A stretch of 37,252 bases of DNA from assembly GCA_020832555.1 (NCBI GenBank), contig JAFIEM010000025.1, forward strand, positions 1-37,252, read 5' to 3'. This stretch comes from Natronohydrobacter sp. Its GTDB lineage: Bacteria > Pseudomonadota > Alphaproteobacteria > Rhodobacterales > Rhodobacteraceae. Within the stretch, counting starts at the first letter, position 1. Each line of letters starts with the position of its first letter. Below the pieces are notes generated by a model. That model ran no database searches. It worked only from the letters and a program-made list of their open reading frames with translations, and had not been told where the DNA came from. Shown here one piece after another: positions 16,252 through 25,308 of this stretch. Position numbers and translations under genes: made by a program.

Positions 16252-17787
16252 GCGTTTCACGGCAGCGCGCAATTCGGGCAGGCTGAACGCGCCGATCACC
16301 TGACCGAAGCCCAGATAGAAGGCCGAACCGCCGAAGATCAGGATCATCAGCGCGATATAGCGCCGCCCGGACTGCACCAGCATATCAGCCAAAACAATGT
16401 TCAGCCCATACAGCACCGCCCCAAGCGCGAGCGAGGCCAGCACGATCCGCCACGCCCGGCGCAGGAGCTGCGCGTCAAACTGTGCCGCCTGCCCCATGCC
16501 CCGCGCGCCAAACCAGAGCTGAAACACCATGATCCAGCCTGCAACCGTCGTCGCCCATGCAGCGGCGATGAACCCCAGCGTCCCCATCAACCCGACCGCA
16601 ATCGCGGCATTGATGACCATAGACACCAGCGCGTATTTGAACGGCCGTTTCGTGTCGTGGCGGGCGTAATACAAGGGCTGCAAGACCTTGTGCAGCACGA
16701 AGGCGGGCAGGCCCAGCCCATAGACCGAGAGCGCCAGCGCCGTGGAATAGGTGTCCGTCTCGGTCCATGCACCGCGCGCGAACAGGACCGAAACGATCGG
16801 CGTCGCAATCACCATCAGCGCCACAGCGCAGGGCACGGTCAGGAACAGGGAAAACTCCAAGCCCCGGTTGAAACTGTGCTGCCCGGCCCCGGTCTCGCCC
16901 GCGCGCAAGCGCCGCGACAGTTCGGGCAGCAGCACCACACCCACGGCAATCCCGACCACGCCCAGCGGTAGCTGATACAGCCGGTCTGCATAAGACAACC
17001 ATGAGACCGCGTTCTCGGTGAAGCTCGCCACCTGCCGCCCCACGATCAGGTTGATCTGCACCACACCGCCCGCCAAAACCGCAGGCCCGGCAATGATCGC
17101 AAGGCGCTTCAATTCCGGCGTCATGCGCGGCCAACGAAACCGCATCGCGAAACCCGCACGCCGCACGGCGATCCACAGCGCAACAAGCTGCACCACCCCC
17201 GCCACAGGCACGGCCCAGGCCAGCGTCAGCCCCATATCCCAGCCTGCGCGATCCGCCATCAGCATGGCCACGACGAACACCACATTCAACAACACAGGGG
17301 CCGCCGCCGCCGCCGTGAAGCGCCCGACCGCATTCAGCATCCCCGACAGAAGCGCCGTCAGCGAGATGAAGAAGATATAGGGAAAAGCCACGCGCCCATA
17401 GAGCACGGCCAGATCGAAGCGCTCATCCTGCGCAAAGCCCGCCGCCATCCCCCAGACCAGAAACGGCATGACGATGATCGCAAGCGTCGAGAAGACCAGC
17501 AGCAGCGCCGCCATCCCCCAGAACGCATCGCGGGCGAAACTCTCGGCATCCTCGCCCGCTTCATGCTTCTTGGCGAAGATCGGCACGAAAGCGAAGTTGA
17601 ACGCCCCCTCGGCAAAGAAGCGCCGGAACATGTTGGGCAGCGAGAAGGCCACGAAAAACGCATCCGTCACCGGACCCGCGCCTAAGTATGCCGCCATCAT
17701 CACATCGCGGGCAAAACCGAAAACGCGGCTGAGCAGCGTCCACAGCCCCACGGTCAGAAAACCGGCAACAAGGCGGATACGTGCCAT
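16225..17787 (-). CDS. murJ: lipid II flippase MurJ (MviN)
   Basis: 520-residue MOP-superfamily membrane protein with about 14 hydrophobic segments; it flips lipid II across the inner membrane for peptidoglycan synthesis. Family marks: LLSRVFGFARDVMMA at the N-terminus, DAFFVAFSLPNMFRRFFAEGAFNFAFVPIF, and positively charged residues in helices lining the central cavity. The start ATG shares one base with the stop of the YdeI/OmdA-domain gene (TGATG), which implies translational coupling in the run LpoA-like / glnD / OmdA / murJ. The 3' end overlaps the rhomboid-like gene on the other strand. Confidence 0.96.
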   Translation of the reverse strand: MARIRLVAGFLTVGLWTLLSRVFGFARDVMMAAYLGAGPVTDAFFVAFSLPNMFRRFFAEGAFNFAFVPIFAKKHEAGEDAESFARDAFWGMAALLLVFSTLAIIVMPFLVWGMAAGFAQDERFDLAVLYGRVAFPYIFFISLTALLSGMLNAVGRFTAAAAAPVLLNVVFVVAMLMADRAGWDMGLTLAWAVPVAGVVQLVALWIAVRRAGFAMRFRWPRMTPELKRLAIIAGPAVLAGGVVQINLIVGRQVASFTENAVSWLSYADRLYQLPLGVVGIAVGVVLLPELSRRLRAGETGAGQHSFNRGLEFSLFLTVPCAVALMVIATPIVSVLFARGAWTETDTYSTALALSVYGLGLPAFVLHKVLQPLYYARHDTKRPFKYALVSMVINAAIAVGLMGTLGFIAAAWATTVAGWIMVFQLWFGARGMGQAAQFDAQLLRRAWRIVLASLALGAVLYGLNIVLADMLVQSGRRYIALMILIFGGSAFYLGFGQVIGAFSLPELRAAVKRSRPPQTGA

Positions 17788-18029
17788 CAGTCAGACTTTC
17801 CCGTGCCGCGCGGCTGCCATGCCATGCCCATATAGCCATGCCCCGCCCGCAATTCGGCCAGCATCGCATTCAGCCGCTTTTCGCGCGTCTCGGGCCGTTT
17901 CGCGCCCTTGATCCAGATCAGCCAGTCATTGCGCTGATAGGGTGGACGGGCATCATAAGCCGCGCGCAGCCCCTCGCGCTGCAAGGCATCCGCGACATCC
18001 TGCGGCATGATCTCGCGGGGCCGCGTCAT
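17787..18029 (-). CDS. YdeI/OmdA-domain small protein
   Basis: 80-residue soluble protein. PYQRNDWLIWIKGAKRPETR followed by RLNAMLAELRAGHGYMG matches the C-terminal helical motif of the YdeI/OmpD-associated (OmdA) family, in which RxxxIxxAKRPETRxxR is characteristic. Other members are longer and carry an extra N-terminal domain, so this is a minimal version. Start and stop both form TGATG overlaps, with glnD upstream and murJ downstream. The family has been linked to envelope stress and antimicrobial peptide resistance in other bacteria; whether that applies here is unknown. Confidence 0.8.
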   Translation of the reverse strand: MTRPREIMPQDVADALQREGLRAAYDARPPYQRNDWLIWIKGAKRPETREKRLNAMLAELRAGHGYMGMAWQPRGTGKSD

Positions 18030-20827
18030 CAGCCCGCCGCCCGCTCCGCGCCCGCCGCAATTGCTGCGCGCAGCTTGCGCTCCAGCGCTTCCTGCCGGGA
18101 TTTGGAATGAAGCTTCAGCCCGAACATGTCTTTCACATAGAAGGTATCGACCGCCTGCACCCCATAGGTCGCAATCACGGCACTGGCAATCGAGATATTG
18201 GCATCGGCCAGCGTGCGCGCAAGGTCGAACAAAAGCCCCGGACGGTCGCGCGTATCCACCTCGATGATCGTATAGATCTCGGATCCTTCATTGTCGAAAC
18301 TGATCGTGGTCGGCACCCGGAAAGCGCGCTCGCGCTTCTTCACCTTGTCGCGATCCGCGAGCGCCTTCGAGGCAACCACCTCACCCTTCAGCGTGCGCTC
18401 GATCATCGTGCGCAGGCGCGGCAGGCGGTTGTCCTCGTAAGGATGCCCTTCGCTATCCTGAATCCAGAACACGGCTGTCGCGAACCCGTCCTTGGTCGTG
18501 TAGGTGCGCGCATCGACGATATTCGCCCCCACCAGCGCCAGCGCGCCCGCAAAGCGCGCAAACAGCCCCGGATGGTCCGACAGCACGAAACAGGCGCGCG
18601 TGGCATCGCGATCAGGATCGGGATGCAGATCCACCCGGATCTCATCCGTCTCGATCCCCTGCAACAGCCGCGCAAAGACCAGATGCGTGGCCGTCGGCAG
18701 CCCCTGCCAATATGGCGCATAATGCCGTGCCACCTCGGCGCGCAGATCGGCGCGCGGCCAGTCCTCCAGCGCCTCGCGCAGCGCGCGCTTGGCCTCATCC
18801 GCACGGTTCTCGCGATTGAGCGCCTCCAACCCGGTTTCCAGCGCCGTCGCAGTCTCGCGATATAACTGGCGGATCAGTTGCGCCTTCCAGTTGTTCCACG
18901 TCCCCGGTCCGACCCCGCGAATGTCGCAGACCGTCAGCGCCGTCAGCAGGTCCAGCCTTTCGCGCGATTTCACCAGTTTGGCGAAATCCCGCACTGTGCG
19001 CGGGTCGGAAATATCGCGCTTCTGCGCCGCATCCGCCATCAGCAGATGATAGCGCACCAGCCATTCCACCGTTTCACATTCGGCCTTTTTCAGCCCCAGA
19101 CGCGGCGCCACCCTGCGCGCGATCTGCGCGCCCAGCACCGAATGATCCTCGGGCCGCCCCTTGCCGATATCATGCAGCAGAAGCGCCACATACAGCACCC
19201 GCCGGTTCACCCCCTGCTTCAAGATGCGCGAGACCACCGGCAATTCCTCGCGCAACTCCTCGCGCTCGATCTGTGAAAGCTGGCTGATGCACTGGATCGT
19301 ATGCTCATCGACCGTGTAATGATGATAGACATTGAACTGCATCATCGCGACGATGGGTTCAAATTCCGGGATGAACGCCCCCAGAACCCCCAGTTCATTC
19401 ATCCGACGCAACGCGCGTTCAGGGTTCGAGTGATTGAGCATCATGCGCAGGAAGGTTTTCTGCGCCTCCGGGTTTTGTCGGAAACTGTCATCAATCAGAT
19501 GCAGATTGGCCGCGATCAGCCGCATCGCATTCGGGTGGATCAGATATCCCGTGACCAGCCCTTCCTCGAACAGCCGCAGAATGTTCAGCGGATCGGCCAG
19601 AAATTCAGCCGGGTTTTCAATATCCAACCGATTATGCACCACTTTAAGACCATAGCGCATCTGCTTGCGTTTGTTCAGGAAATGCCGCAGCAACGGCTCG
19701 CGCTTGACATGGCGCGCTTCCAGTTCGGTCAGGAAAATCCGCGTCAATTCGCCGACATGGGTCGCATGGCGGAAATAATCCTGCATGAAATGCTCGACCC
19801 CGCGCCGCCCGCCATGATCGACATAGCCCATGCGCTCGGCCACACCCACCTGCATGTCAAAGGTCAGTTGCTCGACCGCGCGGCCCGCCAGATGATGCAG
19901 ATGGCAGCGCACCGCCCAGAGAAAGGTCTCGGCATCGCGGAAAGTCTGATATTCCTCGGCCCGGAAAAACCCCAGCCCCACCAGTTCCTCGGCCTGATCA
20001 ACCTCATGGATGTATTTCGCAATCCAGTAGAGGGTCTGAAGGTCGCGCAAGCCGCCCTTGCCCTCTTTCACATTCGGCTCCAGCATATAGCGCTGATTGC
20101 CGATCTTTGAATGTCGATCGGCGCGCTCGGCCAGCTTCGCCTCGATGAATTCGGCATGGGTTTTCGCAAACAGATCAGCCCAGAGCCGTTTGCGCAAAAG
20201 CTGCGCCAGATCATCGTTGCCATGCAGAAAGCGATGTTCCAAGAGCGCCGTGCGGATCGTGATATCCTCGCGCCCCAACCGCAGACATTCCTCGACCGTG
20301 CGACTGGCATGACCGACCTTCAGCTTCATGTCCCACAGGATATAAAGCATCGACTCGATCACCTGCTCGACCCAGCCCGTCACTTTCCACGGCACCAGAA
20401 ACAGCAGATCAATGTCGGAATGCGGCGCCATCTCGGCGCGGCCATACCCGCCCACCGCCAGAATGGCGATCCGCTCGCCCTCGGACGGGTTGGGGTTGGG
20501 ATGCAGCCGGGTCTGCACAGCATCCAGCGCGGCAATCACCACAGCATCGGTCAGCCAGGTATTCGCTGCCACGAAAGAGCGCGCATCGCGCGGATGGGCC
20601 GCAAAGCGCGCCTCCAACCGCTCGGACCCGCTTTTCAGCGCGGCACGCAACTCTTGCGTGATCACCCCGCGCTGCGTTTTCGCGCTCTCGCCGCCAGCTG
20701 TGTCCAGCGCTGCACTCAAACTCAGGTGCAGCGCATCAAGATCCAGGATCTCTTCGGGCGGAAACAGCTCTGCCGCGCGCGCGGAATAGCGCGCGGTCTC
20801 GCGCAGGGTCAGCGTCAGAGGCGTCAT
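18029..20827 (-). CDS. glnD: [protein-PII] uridylyltransferase / uridylyl-removing enzyme
   Basis: 932-residue bifunctional nitrogen sensor that adds UMP to PII proteins when glutamine is low and removes it when glutamine is high. Domains in order: nucleotidyltransferase with GGYGRAEM (126-133) and acidic pair Asp138/Asp140 in HSDIDLLFL; a GlnD helical linker; an HD hydrolase domain (LLLHDIGKGRPEDHS, in the 530-560 region) for deuridylylation; and two C-terminal ACT domains (beginning CFVLSDHPGLFARFAGAL and IIEVDTRDRPGLLFDLARTL) that bind glutamine. Length and order are complete. It begins 11 bases after the LpoA-like stop and overlaps the OmdA gene by one base. Confidence 0.97.
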   Translation of the reverse strand: MTPLTLTLRETARYSARAAELFPPEEILDLDALHLSLSAALDTAGGESAKTQRGVITQELRAALKSGSERLEARFAAHPRDARSFVAANTWLTDAVVIAALDAVQTRLHPNPNPSEGERIAILAVGGYGRAEMAPHSDIDLLFLVPWKVTGWVEQVIESMLYILWDMKLKVGHASRTVEECLRLGREDITIRTALLEHRFLHGNDDLAQLLRKRLWADLFAKTHAEFIEAKLAERADRHSKIGNQRYMLEPNVKEGKGGLRDLQTLYWIAKYIHEVDQAEELVGLGFFRAEEYQTFRDAETFLWAVRCHLHHLAGRAVEQLTFDMQVGVAERMGYVDHGGRRGVEHFMQDYFRHATHVGELTRIFLTELEARHVKREPLLRHFLNKRKQMRYGLKVVHNRLDIENPAEFLADPLNILRLFEEGLVTGYLIHPNAMRLIAANLHLIDDSFRQNPEAQKTFLRMMLNHSNPERALRRMNELGVLGAFIPEFEPIVAMMQFNVYHHYTVDEHTIQCISQLSQIEREELREELPVVSRILKQGVNRRVLYVALLLHDIGKGRPEDHSVLGAQIARRVAPRLGLKKAECETVEWLVRYHLLMADAAQKRDISDPRTVRDFAKLVKSRERLDLLTALTVCDIRGVGPGTWNNWKAQLIRQLYRETATALETGLEALNRENRADEAKRALREALEDWPRADLRAEVARHYAPYWQGLPTATHLVFARLLQGIETDEIRVDLHPDPDRDATRACFVLSDHPGLFARFAGALALVGANIVDARTYTTKDGFATAVFWIQDSEGHPYEDNRLPRLRTMIERTLKGEVVASKALADRDKVKKRERAFRVPTTISFDNEGSEIYTIIEVDTRDRPGLLFDLARTLADANISIASAVIATYGVQAVDTFYVKDMFGLKLHSKSRQEALERKLRAAIAAGAERAAG

Positions 20828-20838
20828 CGCAGCGCCAC

Positions 20839-22020
20839 TCAGGAGCCGCCACCCGCAAAGCTGCGCGGTGCCGCACTCAGGATACGCACCCGCTGGTCTC
20901 GAATCTCTGCGACGGCCAAAGCGCGTTCATTCGTGCCATCGGACCGGAACCGGAAAATCCCGTTGACCCCCACGAAGCCCGCTGATTGCGTGATCGCCTC
21001 GGCGGTAAACGGTGTGCGCCCCCCGCGCCGCATCAATGTGCCGACCGCTGCCATCGCATCATAGCTCAGCCCCGCCACCGGTGAAGGCGTGGACCCATAG
21101 GCCGCACGATAGCGCGATTCGAATTGCTGCGTCAGCCCCGGATCGGGCAGCGCGAACCACCCGCCCTGCAAACCCGGCAATTGCAATGTCGCCGCCGGAA
21201 TATCCCAGCGCGTCAGGCCCATATACTTGAAATCACTGGGCGAGACATTGTTCTGCGGTAGCATCTCGGCCAGAAGCGGCAAGGCGCCTTCCGATCCGGC
21301 TGTCATCAGGATGCTCTGCGCCCCCGACGAGCGCGCCGCCGAGGCAATCCGAGGAATCGCCTGCGTGATTCCCTGCTGCGAGAAAGGATAGGATTGCGTC
21401 GCGACGACACTGGCCGCCGTGCGCTGCGCCGCGCGCTGGATCGCGCGCTCGGCCACCCGCCCGGCATCCGTCTGCTCGGATACCACCATCACCCGGCCCC
21501 GGCCCTGCGCCGCCGAGAAGCCCAGCAGGCGCGTGGCGGTATTCTCGAACATCGGCCCGAGCAGGAAAACATTGCCCCCCGCCACATCCGGGTTGTTCGA
21601 GAAGCTGATCATGTTGATCCCGGCCTGCGCGGCCACCGGCCTTGCCCCCTGCACCGCCTGCGCATGCAACGGCCCGAGAATGATCTGCGCACCGTCATTG
21701 ATCGCCTGCGCCGTCTGTGCAGCCGCCCGGTTCGGATCGACACCGACCTGATAGATCCGCAGATCAATCGGCACGCCCTCAAGATCGGCCAGCGCCATGC
21801 GTGCGGCATTTTCCAGCTCGCGCGCCAGCACCTGCCGCCCTGCATCGCCGTCCCCGCTGGGCAGCATCAGGGCCACGACGGCCGGGCGTGCGGTCCCGCT
21901 GCCCGGCACCGACATCGCCGGCATGTCACAGGCCGCCAGCACCAGCGACGCCCCCATAAGCCCCAGAAATCCGCGTCGTTTCAGCCTGTCGGCGCCTCGC
22001 GCCCCTGCAAGTTTACGCAT
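20839..22020 (-). CDS. penicillin-binding protein activator-like (LpoA C-domain) lipoprotein
   Basis: 393 residues with a lipobox (SLVLAAC, Cys31) after a basic N-terminus (KRRGFLGLMGA), so it is an envelope lipoprotein. The mature part is a type 1 periplasmic-binding-protein fold, with VVALMLPSGDGD at the first strand, IILGPLHAQAVQGARP, INMISFSNNPDVAGGN, SILMTAGSEGALPLL and GLSYDAMAAV, as in the C-terminal domain of E. coli LpoA, which activates PBP1a. It lacks the N-terminal TPR part of gammaproteobacterial LpoA. Divergence from rsmI-yraN copies the E. coli yraL/yraM/yraN layout, which supports the assignment. Binding partner not shown. Confidence 0.85.
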   Translation of the reverse strand: MRKLAGARGADRLKRRGFLGLMGASLVLAACDMPAMSVPGSGTARPAVVALMLPSGDGDAGRQVLARELENAARMALADLEGVPIDLRIYQVGVDPNRAAAQTAQAINDGAQIILGPLHAQAVQGARPVAAQAGINMISFSNNPDVAGGNVFLLGPMFENTATRLLGFSAAQGRGRVMVVSEQTDAGRVAERAIQRAAQRTAASVVATQSYPFSQQGITQAIPRIASAARSSGAQSILMTAGSEGALPLLAEMLPQNNVSPSDFKYMGLTRWDIPAATLQLPGLQGGWFALPDPGLTQQFESRYRAAYGSTPSPVAGLSYDAMAAVGTLMRRGGRTPFTAEAITQSAGFVGVNGIFRFRSDGTNERALAVAEIRDQRVRILSAAPRSFAGGGS

Positions 22021-22126
22021 GCACCCCTACTCCCGCCTTGCTTCACATGATATGCGCGGCACAGTAAGCAAGGGCAGGCGTGAAGTAAACGCTCGTCTGA
22101 ATTTTGATGCCGCCCCCGGCAAGGAC

Positions 22127-23023
22127 ATGCTGCAGGATATGCCCCCAGAAAGCCCGCCCCATTCCGCCAGCCTTGCCCGTGCGATTGCACCGGGCCTCTA
22201 CCTGATCGCCACCCCCATCGGCACCGCCCGCGACATCACGCTGCGCGCGCTCGATTTGCTTGCTGGCGCGGATCTGCTGGTGGCCGAAGATACGCGCAGC
22301 CTGCGCCATCTGATGGAGATCCACGGCATCGCGCTGGAAGGGCGGCGTGTGCTGGCCTATCACGACCACAACGGCGCGCGGATGCGCCCGGTGATCCTGG
22401 AGGCGCTACGCGACGGCAAATCCGTGGTCTATGCCTCTGAAGCGGGCACGCCACTTGTCGCCGATCCGGGCTTCCAGCTGGCCCGCGCGGTCATCGCCGA
22501 AGGGCTCGCAGTGCACGCAGCCCCCGGCCCCTCGGCCATGCTGGCCGCGCTGACTGTGGCGGGCCTGCCCAGCGACCGCTTCTGCTTTCTGGGATTCGCG
22601 CCGACACAAGCGGGTGCGCGCGCGAAATTTCTGACAGAGGCCGCCACCATCCCCGCCACGCTGATTTTCTACGAATCGCCCAAACGCATAAACCGTTTTC
22701 TAACGGAATTGCGCGACACTCTCGGGGCAGAGCGCGATGCGGCCCTCTGCCGCGAGTTGACAAAGAAACATGAGGAAGTCTTGCGCATGCCCCTGGGTGC
22801 CCTTGCCGATGCCGTTGCCGACCGCACGCTGAAGGGCGAAATCGTCGTACTGGTCGGGCGCGGCGCAGAAACCGCCGCCGATGCGCAATCTCTCGATCAG
22901 GCACTCGATACAGCCTTGGCAGAGATGCGCCTGAAAGAAGCCGTCGCCCATGTCAGCGCCGCCCTGAACCTGCCCCGCAGACAGGTCTATCAGGCCGCCC
23001 TCGCCAAGGAGAAACCGCAATGA
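22127..23023 (+). CDS. rsmI: 16S rRNA (cytidine-1402-2'-O)-methyltransferase RsmI
   Basis: 298-residue SAM-dependent methyltransferase (tetrapyrrole methylase fold) that 2'-O-methylates C1402 in the ribosomal decoding centre. Motifs: GLYLIATPIGTARDIT, VAEDTRSLRHL, SEAGTPLVADPG, APGPSAMLAALTVAGLP and FYESPKR. The start is uncertain: ATG 22127 has AAGGA only 1 base away and ATG 22139 has it 13 bases away; the frame is open further upstream, but that part is antisense to the lpoA-like gene. The last 4 bases overlap yraN (ATGA), and it is divergent from the LpoA-like gene. Confidence 0.95.
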   Translation: MLQDMPPESPPHSASLARAIAPGLYLIATPIGTARDITLRALDLLAGADLLVAEDTRSLRHLMEIHGIALEGRRVLAYHDHNGARMRPVILEALRDGKSVVYASEAGTPLVADPGFQLARAVIAEGLAVHAAPGPSAMLAALTVAGLPSDRFCFLGFAPTQAGARAKFLTEAATIPATLIFYESPKRINRFLTELRDTLGAERDAALCRELTKKHEEVLRMPLGALADAVADRTLKGEIVVLVGRGAETAADAQSLDQALDTALAEMRLKEAVAHVSAALNLPRRQVYQAALAKEKPQ

Positions 23024-23373
23024 TCGCTGCGCGCAATTACCATGCCGGTCTGGCCGCCGAGGGGTCGGTCCTGCGCCAGTATCTCGATGCCGGGTATCAG
23101 CTTCTGGCCCAACGCTTCCGCGGCCTCGGCGGTGAAATTGATCTTGTGCTGCGCAAGGGGGCCTCGGTGATCTTCGTCGAAGTCAAGAAAAGCCGATCCT
23201 TTGACGCCGCCCTTGCCCGGCTTGGCCCGGCCCAGATCAGCCGCATTTTCGCCACCGCGTCCGAATTTCTGGGCACGCAACCGCTGGGCCAGTTGACCGA
23301 AACCCGCTTCGATGTGGCGCTCGTAAATGCGCAAGGTCAGGTCACGGTGATGGAAAACGCCCTTGGCCCATGA
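23020..23373 (+). CDS. YraN-family (UPF0102) nuclease-like protein
   Basis: 117-residue protein of the UPF0102 family, which has a restriction-endonuclease-like fold. Typical features are GEIDLVLRKGASVIFVEVKKS: the E-x-D and E-x-K residues correspond to the PD-(D/E)xK metal site, and AEGSVLRQYLDAGYQLLAQRFRG is the N-terminal helix region. The ATGA overlap with rsmI and the neighbourhood match the widespread rsmI-yraN pair. Function is unproven in the family; DNA processing is suggested by the fold alone. Confidence 0.9.
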   Translation: MIAARNYHAGLAAEGSVLRQYLDAGYQLLAQRFRGLGGEIDLVLRKGASVIFVEVKKSRSFDAALARLGPAQISRIFATASEFLGTQPLGQLTETRFDVALVNAQGQVTVMENALGP

Positions 23374-23452
23374 TCCCACACGCGCCATTGCATGCGCCAC
23401 AATCATCCGGCATCAAGGCAGGGACCGCCGCACCTGACGACAAGAGGCCCCC

Positions 23453-24394
23453 ATGTCCCTGCGCGTAGCCTATCAGATGGACCCGATCGAATCCGTCAAC
23501 ATCTTCGCCGACAGCACCTTCCGCATCGCTCTCGAAGGCCAGAAGCGCGGCCATCAGGCTTGGGTCTATACCCCTGACAAACTTGCCTTCCGCGAAGGCC
23601 GCGTCCTGGCGCTGGCCCGCCCCGTCACCCTGCAACAGGTCAAGGGCGCGCATGTCGAGTCTGGCCCCGAGGACATGATCGACCTCGGAACGCTCGATGT
23701 CGTCTGGCTGCGCCAGGACCCGCCCTTTGACATGGGCTATATCACCACGACCCATATCCTCGACATGATCCACCCGCGCACGCTGGTCGTGAATGACCCT
23801 TTCTGGGTACGCAACTACCCTGAAAAACTGCTGGTCCTGCAATTCCCCGACCTGACGCCCCCCACGATGATCGCCCGCGATCTGACCACGATCCGCGCCT
23901 TCAAGGCCGAACATGGCGATGTCATCCTGAAGCCGCTTTACGGCAATGGCGGCGCAGGCGTGTTCCGGCTTGACCCCAATGACCGCAACCTTGCCTCGCT
24001 GCATGAACTTTTCACCGGCATCAATCGCGAACCGCTGATCGTGCAGAAATTCCTGCCTGCGGTCAGCAAGGGCGACAAGCGCATCATCCTGGTCGATGGC
24101 GAGGCTATCGGCGCGATCAACCGCGTGCCGGCAGCGGGCGAAACGCGCTCGAACATGCATGTCGGCGGCCGCCCCGAACCTGTCAAACTGACCGAGCGCG
24201 ACCGCGAGATCTGCGCGGCCATCGGCCCGCTCTTGCGCGAAAAGGGACAGATTTTCGTAGGCATCGACGTGATCGGCGATTACCTGACCGAAATCAACGT
24301 CACATCGCCCACCGGCCTACAGGAACTCGAACGCTTCGACGGCACCAATGGCGCGGCGCTGATCTGGGAGGCCATCGAGGCAAAACGTAAGTGA
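23453..24394 (+). CDS. gshB: glutathione synthetase
   Basis: 313-residue ATP-grasp ligase that joins gamma-glutamylcysteine and glycine, the last step of glutathione synthesis. Family marks: [19 protein letters not shown] at the N-terminus, [25 protein letters not shown], the ATP-binding loop [29 protein letters not shown] and [17 protein letters not shown] with Mg-binding residues. Length is normal. SD AAGAGG precedes the ATG. It follows yraN by 79 bases and its stop overlaps the start of the esterase gene (GTGA). Confidence 0.97.
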   Translation: MSLRVAYQMDPIESVNIFADSTFRIALEGQKRGHQAWVYTPDKLAFREGRVLALARPVTLQQVKGAHVESGPEDMIDLGTLDVVWLRQDPPFDMGYITTTHILDMIHPRTLVVNDPFWVRNYPEKLLVLQFPDLTPPTMIARDLTTIRAFKAEHGDVILKPLYGNGGAGVFRLDPNDRNLASLHELFTGINREPLIVQKFLPAVSKGDKRIILVDGEAIGAINRVPAAGETRSNMHVGGRPEPVKLTERDREICAAIGPLLREKGQIFVGIDVIGDYLTEINVTSPTGLQELERFDGTNGAALIWEAIEAKRK

Positions 24395-25308
24395 GCTGGC
24401 AACTCAAGGTCATGCGGGTGTTTTTGCGCCAGATCGCGCGGCGCTCGCTGGGTCGCCAGCCCGACAGCATCTCTGCGCGGGCGTGGTTTGAACGCGGCGC
24501 CTGGCTCAATGCGCGCGGGCGGCCCTATCTGGATTTCACCCCCGACCAGATCGCCGGGATCCCGGCTCTATGGACCGAAAAACCCGCCCCCGGCGCGCCA
24601 TTCATCCTCTATATCCACGGCGGCGGCTATGTCATGGGCAACCCGCGCACCCATGCAGCCCTCGCGCGCTACCTCGCCCGCAAGGCGCAGATGCCAGTCC
24701 TGCTGCCCGATTACCGCCTCGCCCCTGAACACCCCTTTCCCGCCGCCTTCGACGATGCGCTGGCCGTCTGGCAGGGTTTGCTGGCGCAGGGCCACCAACC
24801 GGGCCAGATCGCACTGGGCGGCGATTCGGCAGGCGGCGGCATCGCGCTCGCGCTGCTGGGGCATCTGTGCACCGAAAACCTGCCGCGTCCCGGCTGCGCC
24901 TATGCTTTCTCGCCCTTCACCGACCTCACCTACTCCGGCACCTCGATCACCGAGAACGCAAAAACCGAAATCCTGCTGCCGCCGCAGCGGCTGGAGCAGC
25001 TTCGCGCCCGCGTCCTGAACGGTGCAGACCCTGCCGACCCGCGCATCTCGCCCCTCTTCGCGCGCTTCCCCAAAGCGCCGCCGGTGCTCATTCAGGTCGC
25101 GCGCACCGAAATCCTGCGCGACGATTCGCGCCGGATGGCCGCGCATCTTCGGGCGCAGGGCGTGCAGGTGACAATTCAGGAATGGGGCAACCTGCCCCAT
25201 GTCTGGCAATTTTTCCCCGGTTGGCTGCCAGAGGCGCGCAAGGCACTCTCGGACGCCGCCGCATTCATCCGGCAACAGCTTCGGGCACCCCCATCAGCCG
25301 ATAGCTGA
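24391..25308 (+). CDS. alpha/beta hydrolase-3 (hormone-sensitive-lipase family) esterase
   Basis: 305-residue carboxylesterase of the HSL family. HGGG (76-79) is the oxyanion motif, GDSAGG contains nucleophile Ser146, the acid is likely Asp in ILRDDSR and the base His in [20 protein letters not shown] is another family hallmark. The start is GTG at 24391, overlapping the gshB stop by four bases, so translation is coupled. No signal peptide is present. Its 3' end runs 44 bases into comM on the opposite strand. Natural substrate unknown; the family favours short-chain acyl esters. Confidence 0.9.
   Translation: MSWQLKVMRVFLRQIARRSLGRQPDSISARAWFERGAWLNARGRPYLDFTPDQIAGIPALWTEKPAPGAPFILYIHGGGYVMGNPRTHAALARYLARKAQMPVLLPDYRLAPEHPFPAAFDDALAVWQGLLAQGHQPGQIALGGDSAGGGIALALLGHLCTENLPRPGCAYAFSPFTDLTYSGTSITENAKTEILLPPQRLEQLRARVLNGADPADPRISPLFARFPKAPPVLIQVARTEILRDDSRRMAAHLRAQGVQVTIQEWGNLPHVWQFFPGWLPEARKALSDAAAFIRQQLRAPPSADS

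Noticed and set aside
19301-20110. 269-codon plus-strand frame opposite glnD
   Set aside because: Shadow of glnD; composition and lack of motifs speak against a gene.
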